Below are positions 33,341-44,296 of a stretch of 64,000 nt of DNA, piece by piece. The stretch's first letter is position 1. Each line of letters starts with the position of its first letter. The notes under the pieces were generated by a model. That model saw only the letters and a program-made list of their open reading frames with translations. It did no database searches and was not told the origin of the DNA. A program made the translations under genes and the position numbers. Source of the stretch: Cunninghamia lanceolata (taxonomy: Eukaryota > Streptophyta > Pinopsida > Cupressales > Cupressaceae); assembly GCA_027924645.1 (NCBI GenBank), contig BSBN01000334.1, positions 4,836,001-4,900,000 of the forward strand, given 5' to 3'.

Positions 33341-36300
33341 GTTTACAAGTGGTAGATGTGGAGTGATTTGGATGAAGATTTGATGATGTATAATGGCCAG
33401 AAATGATTAGGGGTTTACGTGGATGATGAGTACTATGGTGATGATGATTAGGATGTTGAATATGACTAGGATGGTGAGATTAGATGACTTGAAGGAATTA
33501 GGATGAATAATGGTGGAATTATTAGGTTAGGTGACTAGGATGAATTAGGACAATGGTAATGGTGATGTGGGATAACAAGGTTGGATGATTTGGATTGAGG
33601 TGATTAGGATGAATGGATTGGGATGAAAGTGGTTTAAATGAGAAATGTAGGTGATGATGTGGATGGATTGGGATCAAATTTCAAGACCTTAGGATGATTT
33701 AATTTGTTTTGTTTTTTTTTATGGATGGCTCTCTATGCTTGAGATAGACTAATGATCTCAAGTAAGAGGATTGATTGGATCATTCTCTATACTTAAGGTA
33801 GACTAATGACACTTAAGTAATAGAGGGTTGATTGGATTGATTTGATTGGTTGACTTACTTAACATAGACTAATGATTTCAAGCAAGTTTGGATAATGGTT
33901 GATGATGATCAACTAAGGTCCTGATTTTTTATTGGGTTGATTTGGATTTGGGTTAGGATGAAAGTAGTTGGGACGTGATTTGGCTTGTAATGATTGGATG
34001 ATATGTAATGACTAGGATGATGTTGATGTGATGGGATGATGACTTTGATATGATTAGGGATTATTAGGATGATTAGGAGTTGATTTGAAAAGAATTAGAA
34101 TGATGATGATTTGAGGATGTAGAGTGACAAGGATATGATTAGGATTGATTTACGATGACTTGGATGATTAGGGGTGAAGTGGCTAAGAATGGGTGGTTAG
34201 GATGAATGTGATTGGATTTGAATGTGTTGGAAGAATGAAATGACTTGTCTTATGTGTTTGGTGTTTATCTTGATTTGGCAATGTTCAATCAAATAATCAC
34301 ACATGTACAAACATGAATCACTCACGCAAGACACATAAGCAATTTTGAATTTGACTTTTTAATGAATGTGATGATGATTAAACAAGCACACATGGAAGAC
34401 ACATCAACAAGCCCTAGAATTAGTCAAGTGGGGTATGGCCAATTAGGTCTTGGGCAATGTTTACATGAAGTTGACTAAGGAATTTAAAGCGAAATCCTTC
34501 CAGACAGACAGGAGAAAGGGGTAACCCACCCTTCACCTTCACTTCTGAAAGGTATAAATTTATTTGGGGCTTAGCCAAGAGTGACAAGATTCCTACTCCC
34601 AATGAGGGTGTATTTCAATTTAGCCTCGAATGAGTTCATCCCTAGGGGTGATGAAATCCCCTAGTAGGCCTCCTAGGAAAGGGTAAACAAAAGCAAATCA
34701 AGTGAGGTGTTTTTGATCTCCAAGATCACCTTGCGATACGAGGAGAGAGCATACACACACTTATAAATTAACCCTTAGAAAATGAAATGTGTGTGAAAAT
34801 TGAATGGATAAGATGTGTTTTTGATTCTCAAGATCGTACGAAGCGCATGAGAAGAGCATAGACACCACTAATCACATGCAACTTCACCAAGCAATGAAGG
34901 CACTGGTTCTTTTTATAGCCCAATTCCAAATGTGTGATGAAGACACTTGTTGATTTTATGTCCATGTTTTTTGATGTGATTGCGAAAGCAATATTCGTTT
35001 TAAGCCCAAACGAAATGTGTATGCAAACAATGATTATGAAGAAATGAGAGATAGAATGAAAGCACCTAATTATTATCTCTATCCAAAGCTACTATAGATT
35101 CTGATGTTAATGTTGCTCCATCTCCTTGAGGTCACCTACAAGCCACCAAAGCAAGAAAGAAGCAAGTGAAAAAATGCCTAGGGATTTGTTATGTGCAAAG
35201 TCAAGAAACTGATAAAATCTACTGTAGATGAACTTATACATGAAAATGAATTGCATGACCATATTCTATGTGAAATTCTATGCACTTTTAAAAAAAATCA
35301 CTAAAAAAGGATGAAATTTGTAGAAGTTATGCTCGATTGAAGTTTTCAAGCACCTTTGACTTTGACTACGAAAAAAGATGATAAAATGGTACAGTCACCT
35401 GATAAAAGTTACAACATTGTGAATTTTTCTCTCCCATATTTCCAACGAGTCCAATTTTGTGTGATTTTGCCTCTGTATGTGAAAGTTGTGTGATTTTGAA
35501 AAAAACTGCCTATTTCGGCATATGGGAGGCAAGGTAGACCCTGGCAGTTTAAACTAACTGCTAACTGTTAAATCATTTCTTGGTCACATGTGCTGAGTTG
35601 ACTATTACAGTTAGCGTTGGTGGTCAAATGTTAAAGTTGGTAGTTTATAACTTAGATTGGCCCCAGGTCACACATATGACTAGGGGCGAATGAGGAGAAA
35701 AATAAAAAATGCGACCAAGAGATGGGGGAGCTATAAGCCCTAATCACCGAAAACCTTAACAAAAATGAGTGGGATTCATGACTGGTTGGTAGTCAAAGTT
35801 AAAGGGGCTTAAAGCACAATTCTTAGGGGTTGAGGTTTATAGGTTGAAAACCCTAATTACAGGTAGTAACGAACGACAAAAAAGATGAGACAGTCATAAA
35901 GGGCAATGTTATATGCCGTAGAGAGGTCACAGGTAGGGGTTGCATTTAGGGTTCTATGGTGACAATCACAGAGGGAAGGCCATCCATCAGTGGCAATAGA
36001 GGGATGAAAATTGGCAACAGGGGTAACAAGAAGTGGTGGTTGGTGGTTTTGGAGGGATGGTGCCCAATGTGAGGAGGTGGTAGCCAATTCACCACAAGCA
36101 GAGAATGGGAGGTTGACACCTCAGGTAGTGGTCGGTAGGTACATAGAGAAGATGATTGGGAATGTGAGGGTAGAGGTTTAGATGAGCGACAGGAGGCATA
36201 TGGCGAGGTGGTCGACTAAGATACCCACAGTGGCAACTAGGTTACTAATCAAGCAACAAAAAGACATGACCCAACTGATAGGCTTTTAAACACAAGCAAT

Positions 36301-36983
36301 GGGAAAGTCTATAGTGGCGTTGAAGATATCCAACAAGTGACTATGACAAGTATAGATTGAAGATTTGGGTTTTAAAATGTAGATCGATGACTTGCAGATT
36401 GGGATCGATGGGCAAGATGTGGTGAAACTTTGGCAAGGTGGTGATGAGGGTATAGATAGAAGCAACAATGACTATTAAAAGGTGATTTGTAGTGACAGAT
36501 ATGGTAGAAATACATAGAGTAGAGATGCTTTAAGATTTTTAAGAGAAATCACAGGCAGATCTCCGTAGGGTTTTAAAAAAATAGATCATCATGGCCTTAA
36601 CCAAATCGATGAGCACTTCAATCCAACAATGGTAAGAAACAAGTAGAAAACCTCTGATAGAAACAATGATGAACAATCAATTTACAAAGAGAAACCTTAC
36701 GTAGGCCGTAAGGCTCTATATGGTACGCCCTGTGAAAAGTAAAAAACTTTCAAAAATTTTCAAAAAATTTCAGTCACCCAAACCTATCAAGTTTACAGTC
36801 AAAAAACTCAGAAATAGCATCCTGATCATGATGGTGTGGTTATTTTGTGCCTAGGAGGCAACCTGCAATAGCTCACCCCCAAACCTTACAAATTATAACA
36901 ACCTAGGGTTAGAGAAAAAGTAAAATTTTGACAACAAAATCTGGAAAAAACTCACGATTAGATCCGAGACTAGGCGTGCCAAA
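33341..36983 (-). other. 5' leader of E1 (non-coding)
   Basis: Long untranslated leader between primer site and the long frame. The part nearest the frame is a simple (GATGATTAGG)-like purine-rich sequence. A perfect 7-bp hairpin CTAGGGG/CCCCTAG lies at 34642-34664. Two similar blocks around 34705-34760 and 34812-34865 (TGTTTTTGAT.CTCAAGATC) form an imperfect direct repeat. No coding frame is supported. Confidence 0.6.
36963..36982 (-). promoter_or_regulatory. Candidate primer-binding site of E1
   Basis: On minus, TGGCACGCCTAGTCTCGG begins one or two bases after the 5' LTR end. It starts with TGG, as primer sites complementary to a tRNA CCA end do, and E2 has TGGCACCCACCATGGGG in the same place. 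The tRNA could not be assigned. Confidence 0.6.
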
Positions 36984-37746
36984 TGAAATCATGGAAAATT
37001 GACATGAAGGAAATGATAACAAATGCAAATCAAACAAATGCAAACCTCATATCAACTCACAATCCATCAATAGGGTGGAGAGTACTGCATCCAAAACACT
37101 CTAGCTTTACCCAAAGAGATGAATGTTGGGTTGCTTGATTCAGCAACATAACGATGGGGTAGGGATTGGTAGAATAGAATGATAGGACATGGTAGGATGG
37201 AAAATGATAGTGTGAAATAGATGGATTATGGATTGAGAGGAAATTTTGGTAGAGTGAGGATGCTAGAAGAAGATTCCTTTCAAATGGGTCAAGAGAGGCT
37301 ACCTTTATAGAAAAGGCCAATTTGAATGGATGGATGAGATTGAAAGTTATGTTGGAGGATATGAACGGTTGACATCGATTAGGGTTGGATTAGGGTTTCC
37401 CACTCAAAGATGGATTCTAGTCACATGACAAGTGTGCAATAGAGAATAAAGGGGAATCTAATTCAAATATTATATTTGAATTAGATTGACATGTGAAGGC
37501 ATATTAAGTGGAAGATGGAGACATGTGACATGTGTCGCAATGTTATGAGAGGTGAGGGAATAATTCAAATTTTTAATTTGAATTGTGTGAGACATGTGAC
37601 TAGGTGTAATTAATTAAACAAATGGGATTTATTTAATTAATTGGAAATGTGATTAAGTTAGAATTATGAGTGGGAAGACCTAGGACCTAGGGAAAAACAT
37701 TATAAGGTCATGTCGACTAGGTGATGGTCAAATTTATGTGTCTACA
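36984..37746 (-). repeat. 5' LTR of E1
   Basis: Same length and ends as the 27757 copy. The TATA-like CTATAAAGG (complement of 37302-37310) would drive minus-strand transcription. Confidence 0.9.
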
Positions 37747-38640
37747 CCTCCTATGTATCTAAGGCTACTACTGAAAAATACATGTATGTTGTGGCACCGT
37801 AGATTGGGCCACACAAGCAATAATGTACTAAAAACTATTAAGAATAAAAATTTGTTGGATGGTTTCTCCTATTTTGATGAGCACTTTAATTTTTGTGAGC
37901 ATTGTGTGTTTGATAAACAAAACAGAAAATCATTTCCTTTAGGAAGCAATAGAGCAAAAGAGAAGTTAGAAATTATTAATATGGATGTGTTTAGACCTAA
38001 GGATAATGAATCTATTGGAAAATGTCATTATTTTGTCACCTTTATTGATGATGTATCCAGATATACATGGATTTATTTTATGAAACATAAATCTAAAGTT
38101 TTCACTAAGTTTAAGGAATTCAAAGTCTTAGTATAGAACCAATTAGGTTTAACGATAAAAATATTAAGACCTGACAATGGAGGGGAGTATTGCTCTAAGG
38201 AATTTGATGAGTTTTGGAAGCATGCAGGTATAATCAGACAAAAGACAACTCCGTATACACCACAACATAATGGTGTTGTAGAAAGGATCAACCAAACAAT
38301 TATGGAAAGAGCCAGAAGTATGCTTAGTGATGTACAATTTGATAAATACTTTTAGGTAGAGGTTGTGTGTACTGCTTGCTACTTGATAAATAGATCTCCT
38401 TGTAAGGCTCTTGATTCGACACCTTCTAAAGTGTGGACAGGTGAGAAACATTATGTTTCACATTTAAGGGTTTTTGGTTGTGAGGCTTTTGTTCATGTGC
38501 TTAAGGAAAAGTGATCTAAGTTGGATCCAAAGGATTAAAAGTGTACATTCATTAGATATGGTGATAATGTCAAAGGTTATAAGCTTTGGAATCCACTAAC
38601 CTGCAAGATTATCTTTTCTAGAGATGTTATTTTCAAGGAA
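37747..38640 (+). pseudogene. Copia integrase of element A
   Basis: Resumes element A after E1. LWHRRLGHTSNNVLK and FCEHCVFDKQ give the GAG-pre-integrase HHCC zinc site. The catalytic core follows: TFIDDVSRYTW (first Asp, near 38045), LRPDNGGEY (second Asp near 38170; the usual Ser before Asp is Pro) and HNGVVERI (Glu near 38285). Then come MERARSML and VWTGEKHYVSHLRVFGC. The main clean frame is 37738-38136, ended by TAG; further TAG and TGA codons follow. Integrase inserts the cDNA into the genome. A frame change lies between the protease half and this part even after E1 is removed. Confidence 0.88.
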
Positions 38641-39755
38641 CTTAGAGCTATTTCTGAACCTGAGTAGCCAAAAGAGAAAGAAGAAAAGGTAAAGAGAGTG
38701 CACTTTGAGTTAGAGTAGAAAGATGCACCTCAGGAAGAACAAAATGATGGATTGAGGGGTGAAGAAGAAGAAGAAGAAGATTCAAGTGACTAGTTCTGAT
38801 GAAGATGAGTCTGTTGTTACAGAAGAAGTTGGTGTAGATGATCATGTAGAAGAATGAGTAGAGTCTCTTACTTCACCCTTGAAGAGATCCACATGACAAC
38901 AGAATCTAGTTCATAGGTATAGGCCACTAGATTTCCATTGTGTATATACTTTATTGAGTACTAATGATGAACCTACATCCTACAGGGAATCTATTTTTGC
39001 AGATGATAGTGAGTCTTGGCAGTTAGCCATGTAGGAGGAGATGATGGCTTTAGATTCTTGTAACACTTGGGGTCTTATTTGTTTTCCCAAAGGAAGAAAG
39101 GCCATGGGTTGTAAGTGGGTCTTCAAGAAGAAATTTGGAGTAGATGGGTCATTGGAGAAGTACAAGGCTAGACTAGTAGCCAAGGGCTACTCCTAGAGAG
39201 AGGGAGTTGATTTTGGTGAGATATTCTCTCCTGTTACTAAATTGACTTCTATTAGATTTCTCTTATTCATTAGTGTAGCTTACGATTGGGAGATTAAGAA
39301 AATGGATGTTAAGACTGCATTCTTACATGGAGATCTTGAAGAAAAAATTTATATGTAATAGCCTACAGGTTTTGAGGTAAAGGGAAAAGAAGATTTGGTT
39401 TGTAGATTAAAGAGGTCTCTTTATGGTCTGAAACAATCCCCCATAATGTGGTATCAAAATTTTGACTCATTTGTTTTGAAATTGGGTTTTGTTAGAAGCA
39501 AGGAGGATCATTGTGTTTACATTTATTGTGTTGATGATTCTATACTGGTTATTGCTTTGTATGTTGATGACATGTTGTTTTTCATCAATACTAAGAGTAT
39601 GATCAATGAGCTTAAAGACCAACTTTGAGGTGCATTTGAGATGAAGGATCTTGGTGTTGCAAGGTATATTTTGGGAATTGAGATTAGGAGGGATAGAGTT
39701 AACATAAAGCTTTGGTTGTCACAATGTGAGTATGTGAATACTATTTTGTAGAGGT
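38641..39755 (+). pseudogene. Copia reverse transcriptase of element A
   Basis: After an acidic linker (poly-Glu near 38765, with a frame change), the RVT_2 domain reads WQLAM(stop)EEMMALDSCNTW, then GCKWVFKKKFGVDGS, YKARLVAKGYS and TKLTSIRFLL. Then come MDVKTAFLHGDLEE, LKRSLYGLKQSPIMWY and the active site YVDD at 39560-39571. Several Gln codons have become TAG. It copies the element RNA into DNA. The order of integrase before reverse transcriptase is the Copia hallmark. Confidence 0.9.
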
Positions 39756-40592
39756 TTAGTTTAATATAGGACTATAACCTAGTTAGAGTTCCTTTACCCA
39801 TTGGTACTAAGATTACATTAGATATGTGTGTAAACACTGAGGATGACCTTGAGTATATGTGTAATGTGCCATATGCTAGTGATGTAGGGAGTTTGATGTA
39901 TGCAATGGTTTGCACTAGACCAGATACTACCCAAGCAGTAGGAGTTTTGAGCAGATTTATGTCTAACCCTGGTAGACAACATTGGAACTATGTGAAGAGG
40001 GTGTTTAAATATCTTGCAGGTACTCTAACCATTGTTTGGTTTATTTTGGTATTGATAGTACTGATAAATCTTTGGATATACAGGGTTTTGTTGATACAAA
40101 TTGGGTAGGTGACTTGGATAGTCGAAGGTCTACTAGTGGCTATGTGTTTACTCTGTTTGGAAGTACAGTGAGTTGGATGAGTAAGAGGCAGCCCACAGTT
40201 GCTATGTCCACCACAGAAGTAGAGTATATGGCTACTACTCATGTCTCTAAGGAGGTAGTTTGGTTGACGAGACTGTGTACAGTTATTGGTTTTGATTGCA
40301 GGATCATTCAGATTGGTTGTGATAGCTAGAGTGCTATCTGTTTGGCCAAGAATCCCATGTATCATGCTCAGACTAAGCATGTTGATGTTCAGTATCACTT
40401 TGTTTGAGAGTTGGTTGCAAATAGAAAGATTGAGCTAAAGAAGATTGATAATCAGGAGAATATTGCAGATTCATTGACCAAGACTGTGACATAGAGAAGC
40501 TCATATGGTGCAGAGAGGCCATATGCCTTGTTTCTAGTGCTTGATTATTTTTCATTTGATTTCCTATGGGTTGATTTACAATGTATAATGTC
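39756..40592 (+). pseudogene. Copia RNase H of element A
   Basis: PYASDVGSLMYAMVCTRPD, LSRFMSNPGRQHW and KYLAGTL are in one frame (39824-40108). A frame change at about 40035 leads to VYFGIDSTDKSLDIQGFVDT, NWVGDLDSRRSTSGYVF, SWMSKRQPTVAMSTTEVEYM and NIADSLTK, the conserved end of Copia pol. RNase H removes the RNA template. In-frame stops include TAG at 40327-40329 and a TGA where Arg (CGA) is expected. Confidence 0.88.
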
Positions 40593-40603
40593 AAGTGGGA
40601 GAA
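40593..40603 (+). promoter_or_regulatory. Polypurine tract of element A
   Basis: AAGTGGGAGAA directly before the 3' LTR. Confidence 0.8.
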
Positions 40604-41522
40604 TTTTGGGATAAGGTTCCATTAACCTTGTAAATCCCAATATTGTATTTATTCTATTTATTATATGTAATTTGTAATTATCCATAAGGAGATGTACTAG
40701 TTTCACTGGCAGGTGTAATTTCAGAGTAACCAAAGGTATTACATAGTGACTTTAACTGCTGGCAAATATAAAAGATCAAAGTAAATTAGGGTAGGCATGC
40801 TCCCTTCGAGAATATACCATTTTTGGTATGTATGACAACTGTCATAATGTTTGGCAAGTGAATCTATGATAGTTGCAAGTTGTCATAAGATTTTGAGACT
40901 CTATGATGTGTATGACAGATATGTTAGTTGTATATTTGTTATATTTAGCCCAAGGTTCCTATCTTGGAAAGATACTCTTTTTTAGAATCTATGATGGTTA
41001 TGACATGTCATAAGATGTTGTAAGAGGCCAGATTTAGTCTTGGGTTCCCAACCTTTGCATGGTTGTTTTTGGACAAGTGTAAGATGCTTGTAAGATGGTA
41101 ATTAATGTTTATAGGTTGGAGAATCTTAGGAGAGAGAAGGTAAATGCCTAGGATGACTTGGAAAAATATTTCTATAAGTATTTGCCATATATTTGTTGCT
41201 GTAATATAGATTTTAGGTACTTAGGTGCTACTGGAATGCTGTTGGATTGAAGACTTGTGGAGAGAGTTGTGTAGTTGATGTATTGTACAATCTTGTTGAG
41301 ATTAATACAAACTTGTTCCTCTTTCGTGGTGGAGTTTTTTACCCAAAAGGATTTTATCCATGTAAACACTGTGTTATTGTGTTGAGTTCTTCATGTTTGA
41401 CATCTTTTCTATAGTGGGTTCTATGTTTTGTTACAATCTCCATTGTTAATGCACACTTAAGATTGATGAAATTTATCTTGAATCAGATTTCCATTGAAGT
41501 AGTTTTGCTTTCATTTCTAACA
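40604..41522 (+). repeat. 3' LTR of element A
   Basis: 919 bp, matching 25522-26440. It begins TTTTGGGATAAGG (the TG of the 5' copy has mutated to TT) and ends TTTCTAACA. Confidence 0.92.
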
Positions 41523-41527
41523 CATAA

Positions 41528-42823
41528 GGCAAAGCTTCTTGTTAGTAAATTCCTTTGTAGTGGCAGCAATAGAGGCTCTACACATGCCTAAGTAGTTAAT
41601 GCTTTTAATGAAGCATCGTCAGATCTAGTGCCAACTCATCTGTCTGTCACATTTTTGAATTTTGGCTGTCGATCACGATCCTAGATGGCTTGACCCAACG
41701 GTGCCGATTTGGTCTTTTACACAGTAGGAGCATATTTGTTTGCTTTTCCCAATGATTACCTGCCACTTGGATAGCTCTCCTCACCATGATCCTGAGAAAA
41801 TATCCTCTTTGCATTATAGTTAAGCTAGGATCCACAATTCCACACTCAAAGGACATGGCTAAAGATACGATTTTGGTGGAATGGTGGATGTCCATTAGAT
41901 CAGTGGCACATGAACATGACAACTCTACAACAAGTGCTCATGTCCCATAGGACTATGACACGTCAAGTCATTATCATTTAATGCACTAGTCCTGTCCCTC
42001 AGAAAGCCACGTGTCAAGATTTTGTCATCCCGCAATCGCCTAGAAAGACCCCTTGGTGAAGTATGGTGAAGTATGGCAGAATGGGGGAATGTTTGGGGCC
42101 CACCATATTTCCTTCCTTGATAGTCACCGATCATTTGTCACCCTTTTGATAGTTCCACAGGCGCCAACACTATCAATATTTTATTACTGGCGAATTGGCA
42201 GAAACGAATCCACTATCACCACCTGTTAGAAAAAGAATTAGTAGGACTGGACCTTGGCATATATACTTTTAGAAATATCTTTTACCTTCTACGAAAAAGG
42301 GGGCCAATGGGTTGATTTCTAAAGAAATATAATGAATGTGACCTTTACATTTTACTTTGTCATAGGGGTTTAGGGTTGAACACTTCTTTTGGTATACAAA
42401 GAAACCTAAGTTCAGAAATCTTCCAACCTAATCACATAAGCCTAAGGACAAAAATACCAGAACTATGAAAATTTTTTATATGGTTCCATCATAACTGAAG
42501 TAAAAGTAGGTCAAGATTGAGCTTCTTATAAAACTGACTAAACCTCTCCAGAGCCAACCTCCTTCTTATAACCATGTTTTTGGTTTTACTGGTTTTTTAA
42601 TGTTCCATGTTTTTCATTTTATTGGTTTAAGAAAAAAAATTTGATGGTGCAACAAAGATATTCTCTGATTCTTTATTTTGTTTTTTTCTTGCTTCTTGAT
42701 TTTTATTTTGTGCTTCTTCCTTTTGTAATTCATGATTTTATTTTCAGCTTCTCCCTTGGTTTTTTGTAAATTTATTTAATTACTTTTTGTATTGAAGATT
42801 TATCAAACATTTATGTTATATAT
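41528..42823. other. No gene recognised; G-box-like motifs
   Basis: About 1.3 kb between repeats. CACGTGTC at 42008-42015 and GACACGTC at 41957-41964 resemble plant G-box/ABRE sites, but no downstream gene is visible. Short minus-strand open frames (41647-41922, 41925-42134) show no motif. Confidence 0.35.
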
Positions 42824-42842
42824 TTTTGAGTTGGTGCTCATA

Positions 42843-42916
42843 TGGACCACCTATGACTCAAACCTAGGACCTTCTATTTTCTATTGGATTGCTCTACCAA
42901 CTAAGCTACTAGATCC
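42843..42916 (-). other. tRNA-like module in LTR copy 1
   Basis: On minus: acceptor GATCTAG, TA, D-arm GCTTAGTTGGTAGAGC (contains A-box TAGCTTAGTTGG), and T-arm CTAGG-TTTGAGT-CATAG with B-box-like GGTTTGAGTC. Then comes GTGGTCC plus A. One extra base in the acceptor makes it 74 nt. The anticodon stem does not pair well. Confidence 0.7.
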
Positions 42917-43038
42917 TTGTGTCTAGTACATCATTGGTATGGGTGTGGCTTACTTCCAACACCCCCCCTTAAGCCACACTACTAGTGGTTGGGGATCCTA
43001 GCCTGGCTCTGATACCAATTGTTGAGTTGCTACTCACA

Positions 43039-43111
43039 TGGACTATCTAGGACTCAAACCTAGGACCTTTCATTTGCTACAAGAGTGCTCTACCAACTAT
43101 GCTATTGGTCC
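43039..43111 (-). other. tRNA-like module in LTR copy 2
   Basis: Exactly 73 nt. D-arm GCATAGTTGGTAGAGC, perfect 5-bp T-stem CTAGG/CCTAG around TTTGAGT, and five of seven acceptor pairs. T at position 33 and AGC at 34-36 if numbered as a tRNA. Confidence 0.72.
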
Positions 43112-43239
43112 CTTGTGGCCAATCCATCATCAGTTTGGGTGTGGCTAACTTCCAAACCCCCTTTAGCCACACTACTGGTGCTTGGGACTCCTAGCCTGGC
43201 TTTGATACCAATTGTTTAGCTACTGATCATATGGGCCAA

Positions 43240-43682
43240 CACTAGTAAATGGGACCTTGTGATCATTGTGTGAGCCCCAAATGCAAGAACCAAATCAAGA
43301 ATCTTGGTTCATTAGGCTAATCAGGTATAGAATAAATAGTTGCAGACAAAAAACTAGGACCGAAGATGCCCTAATTAGGTGGAGGAGCCTACAAATGTGA
43401 ATGATGACCTTGGAAGGGGACAAAAATGCCCTCTAGTAATTTTTGTTTTAAATTTTTACAAAAAATTCCATACATGTAGGATTTGTCCATACAAGCCATA
43501 CAAATCCTAGGCATGGGGTGTTTTTTTGAAAAAAATGACTTTACCAAAAAATACCAAATGAAGGGTCACCTTAACTATCTTGGGCCTTTTGGACTCAATG
43601 ACGAGGTCCATTTGGCTTTAGGATGAACTCTTGTGAAGGCCTGGTGTGGAAATTACTCAAAAATAAGAATCTATTTACTAGT
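43240..43682. mobile_element. Possible 443-bp MITE in the TRIM array
   Basis: The segment separating LTR stub 3 from copy 4 starts ACTAGTAAAT and ends ATTTACTAGT, a perfect 10-bp terminal inverted repeat. It matches no part of the TRIM unit. No target duplication is clear, so it may be chance. Confidence 0.4.
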
Positions 43683-43718
43683 ATCGCTATGATACTAGTT
43701 GTTGAGTTGCTGCTCATA

Positions 43719-43791
43719 TGGACCAGCTAAGACTCGAACCTAGGACCTTCCATTTGCTATTGGATTTATCTAACAACTAAGCTACTAGTCC
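43719..43791 (-). other. tRNA-like module in LTR copy 4
   Basis: Exactly 73 nt. Acceptor GGACTAG pairs fully with CTGGTCC (one G-U), followed by discriminator A. The B-box GGTTCGAGTC keeps the TTCGA core. T33 and AGC at the anticodon place. The D-arm (GCTTAGTTGTTAGATA) and anticodon stem are imperfect, so it is not a working tRNA gene. Confidence 0.75.
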
Positions 43792-43989
43792 CTTATAGCT
43801 AGTCCATCGTTGGTCTAGGTGTGTGTATTTTAATTATTAATGTTGTGTTTTTCAGCTATATTTTTTGTAATATTTTATGATTATTATTTTAATCTATCAG
43901 TTATTTAATTATTTTTTAAAAATATTTTTGTTAATGTTCATGCTCATACCATTACACTCCACCTCATGCTTCCACTATAGGTTACACCT

Positions 43990-44296
43990 TTTAGCATAAT
44001 AAATCTATAAAACCTATTACACCTAAAGAATTGTGTGAAAGATTTATAAATACTATGATTAGGGTACAATATTGGAAACATTTTTAGCACTAAAAGTTTG
44101 TTATGATATTACAAGTGGTGTTGAAAAGAAACCATTTAATGCAAAAAATGACTAAGAAACTTAGGAAAAAAAAGAGAGAAGACAACATCTACATGTATTA
44201 AGCTTACACTCCCTAAAAAAGCATTTAAAGAGATTCATCATTAATAAAGTGGAGTGAAATTCTGGAAGATACAAAAGATACATATGAAAATGTAAG
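43990..44296 (+). repeat. 524-bp tandem repeat, copy 1 (left part): Copia gag fragment
   Basis: Matches 60058-60340 and 60582-60830. The block TTATGATAT occurs at 44101, 60142 and 60666. After removing the E2 insertion and one target duplication (15,517 bp) the spacing is exactly 524 bp both times. The encoded text (decayed) is of the kind DIVNG.EKKPFNT..D.E.WEK.D..., the start of a UBN2 gag. Confidence 0.75.

Larger units (their letters stand above)
27757..37746 (-). mobile_element. E1: 10-kb non-autonomous LTR retrotransposon nested in element A
   Basis: Both LTRs are 763 bp (27757-28519 and 36984-37746) and the target duplication CCTCC is exact (27752-27756 and 37747-37751). Orientation is minus. 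A polypurine tract AAAGAGGGGCAAAA lies inside the left LTR (28520-28533 complement), and a primer-site candidate TGGCACGCC lies inside the right one. The interior has one long Pro/Gln-rich frame and long non-coding flanks, with no protease, reverse transcriptase, RNase H or integrase. It is closely related inside, but not in its LTRs, to E2 at 44297-59808. Confidence 0.92.
25522..41522 (+). mobile_element. Element A: Tork-like Ty1/Copia retrotransposon, split by a nested element
   Basis: Both LTRs are 919 bp and the target duplication CATAA (25517-25521 and 41523-41527) is exact. Between them, in Copia order, are gag, protease, integrase, reverse transcriptase and RNase H. A 9,990-bp element (27757-37746) is inserted between protease and integrase. 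Without it the element would be about 6.0 kb. Protease and integrase motifs resemble the Tork/Tnt1 group, from memory. Stops and frameshifts throughout make it non-functional. Confidence 0.93.
42824..43830 (-). mobile_element. Tandem TRIM array with a tRNA-like module in its LTRs
   Basis: On the minus strand the unit is LTR (about 138 bp), primer site, 56-58 bp interior, polypurine tract, LTR. LTR copies lie at 42824-42961 and 43020-43156, with a stub at 43213-43237 and a truncated copy at about 43699-43820. Interiors lie at 42962-43019 and 43157-43212. On minus the LTR starts TGTTGGAAGTAAGCC and ends CAACTCAACA. It is followed by ATTGGTATCAGAGCC (tRNA-iMet primer site) and, before the next LTR, GGCTTAAGGGGGG (polypurine tract). 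Nothing is encoded. Repeated LTR-interior units are the usual tandem form of TRIMs. Each complete LTR holds a 73-nt tRNA-like segment. Confidence 0.82.

Noticed and set aside
28900..34400. Purine-rich GATGATTAGG-type sequence as a CRISPR array or satellite
   Set aside because: There are no fixed repeat-spacer units. It is simple-sequence drift inside E1, and the organism is a plant.
42843..43791. Genuine tRNA genes on the minus strand
   Set aside because: The anticodon stems do not pair and D-arms vary. All copies sit inside repeated LTRs next to primer sites, so they are tRNA-like modules and not functional genes.
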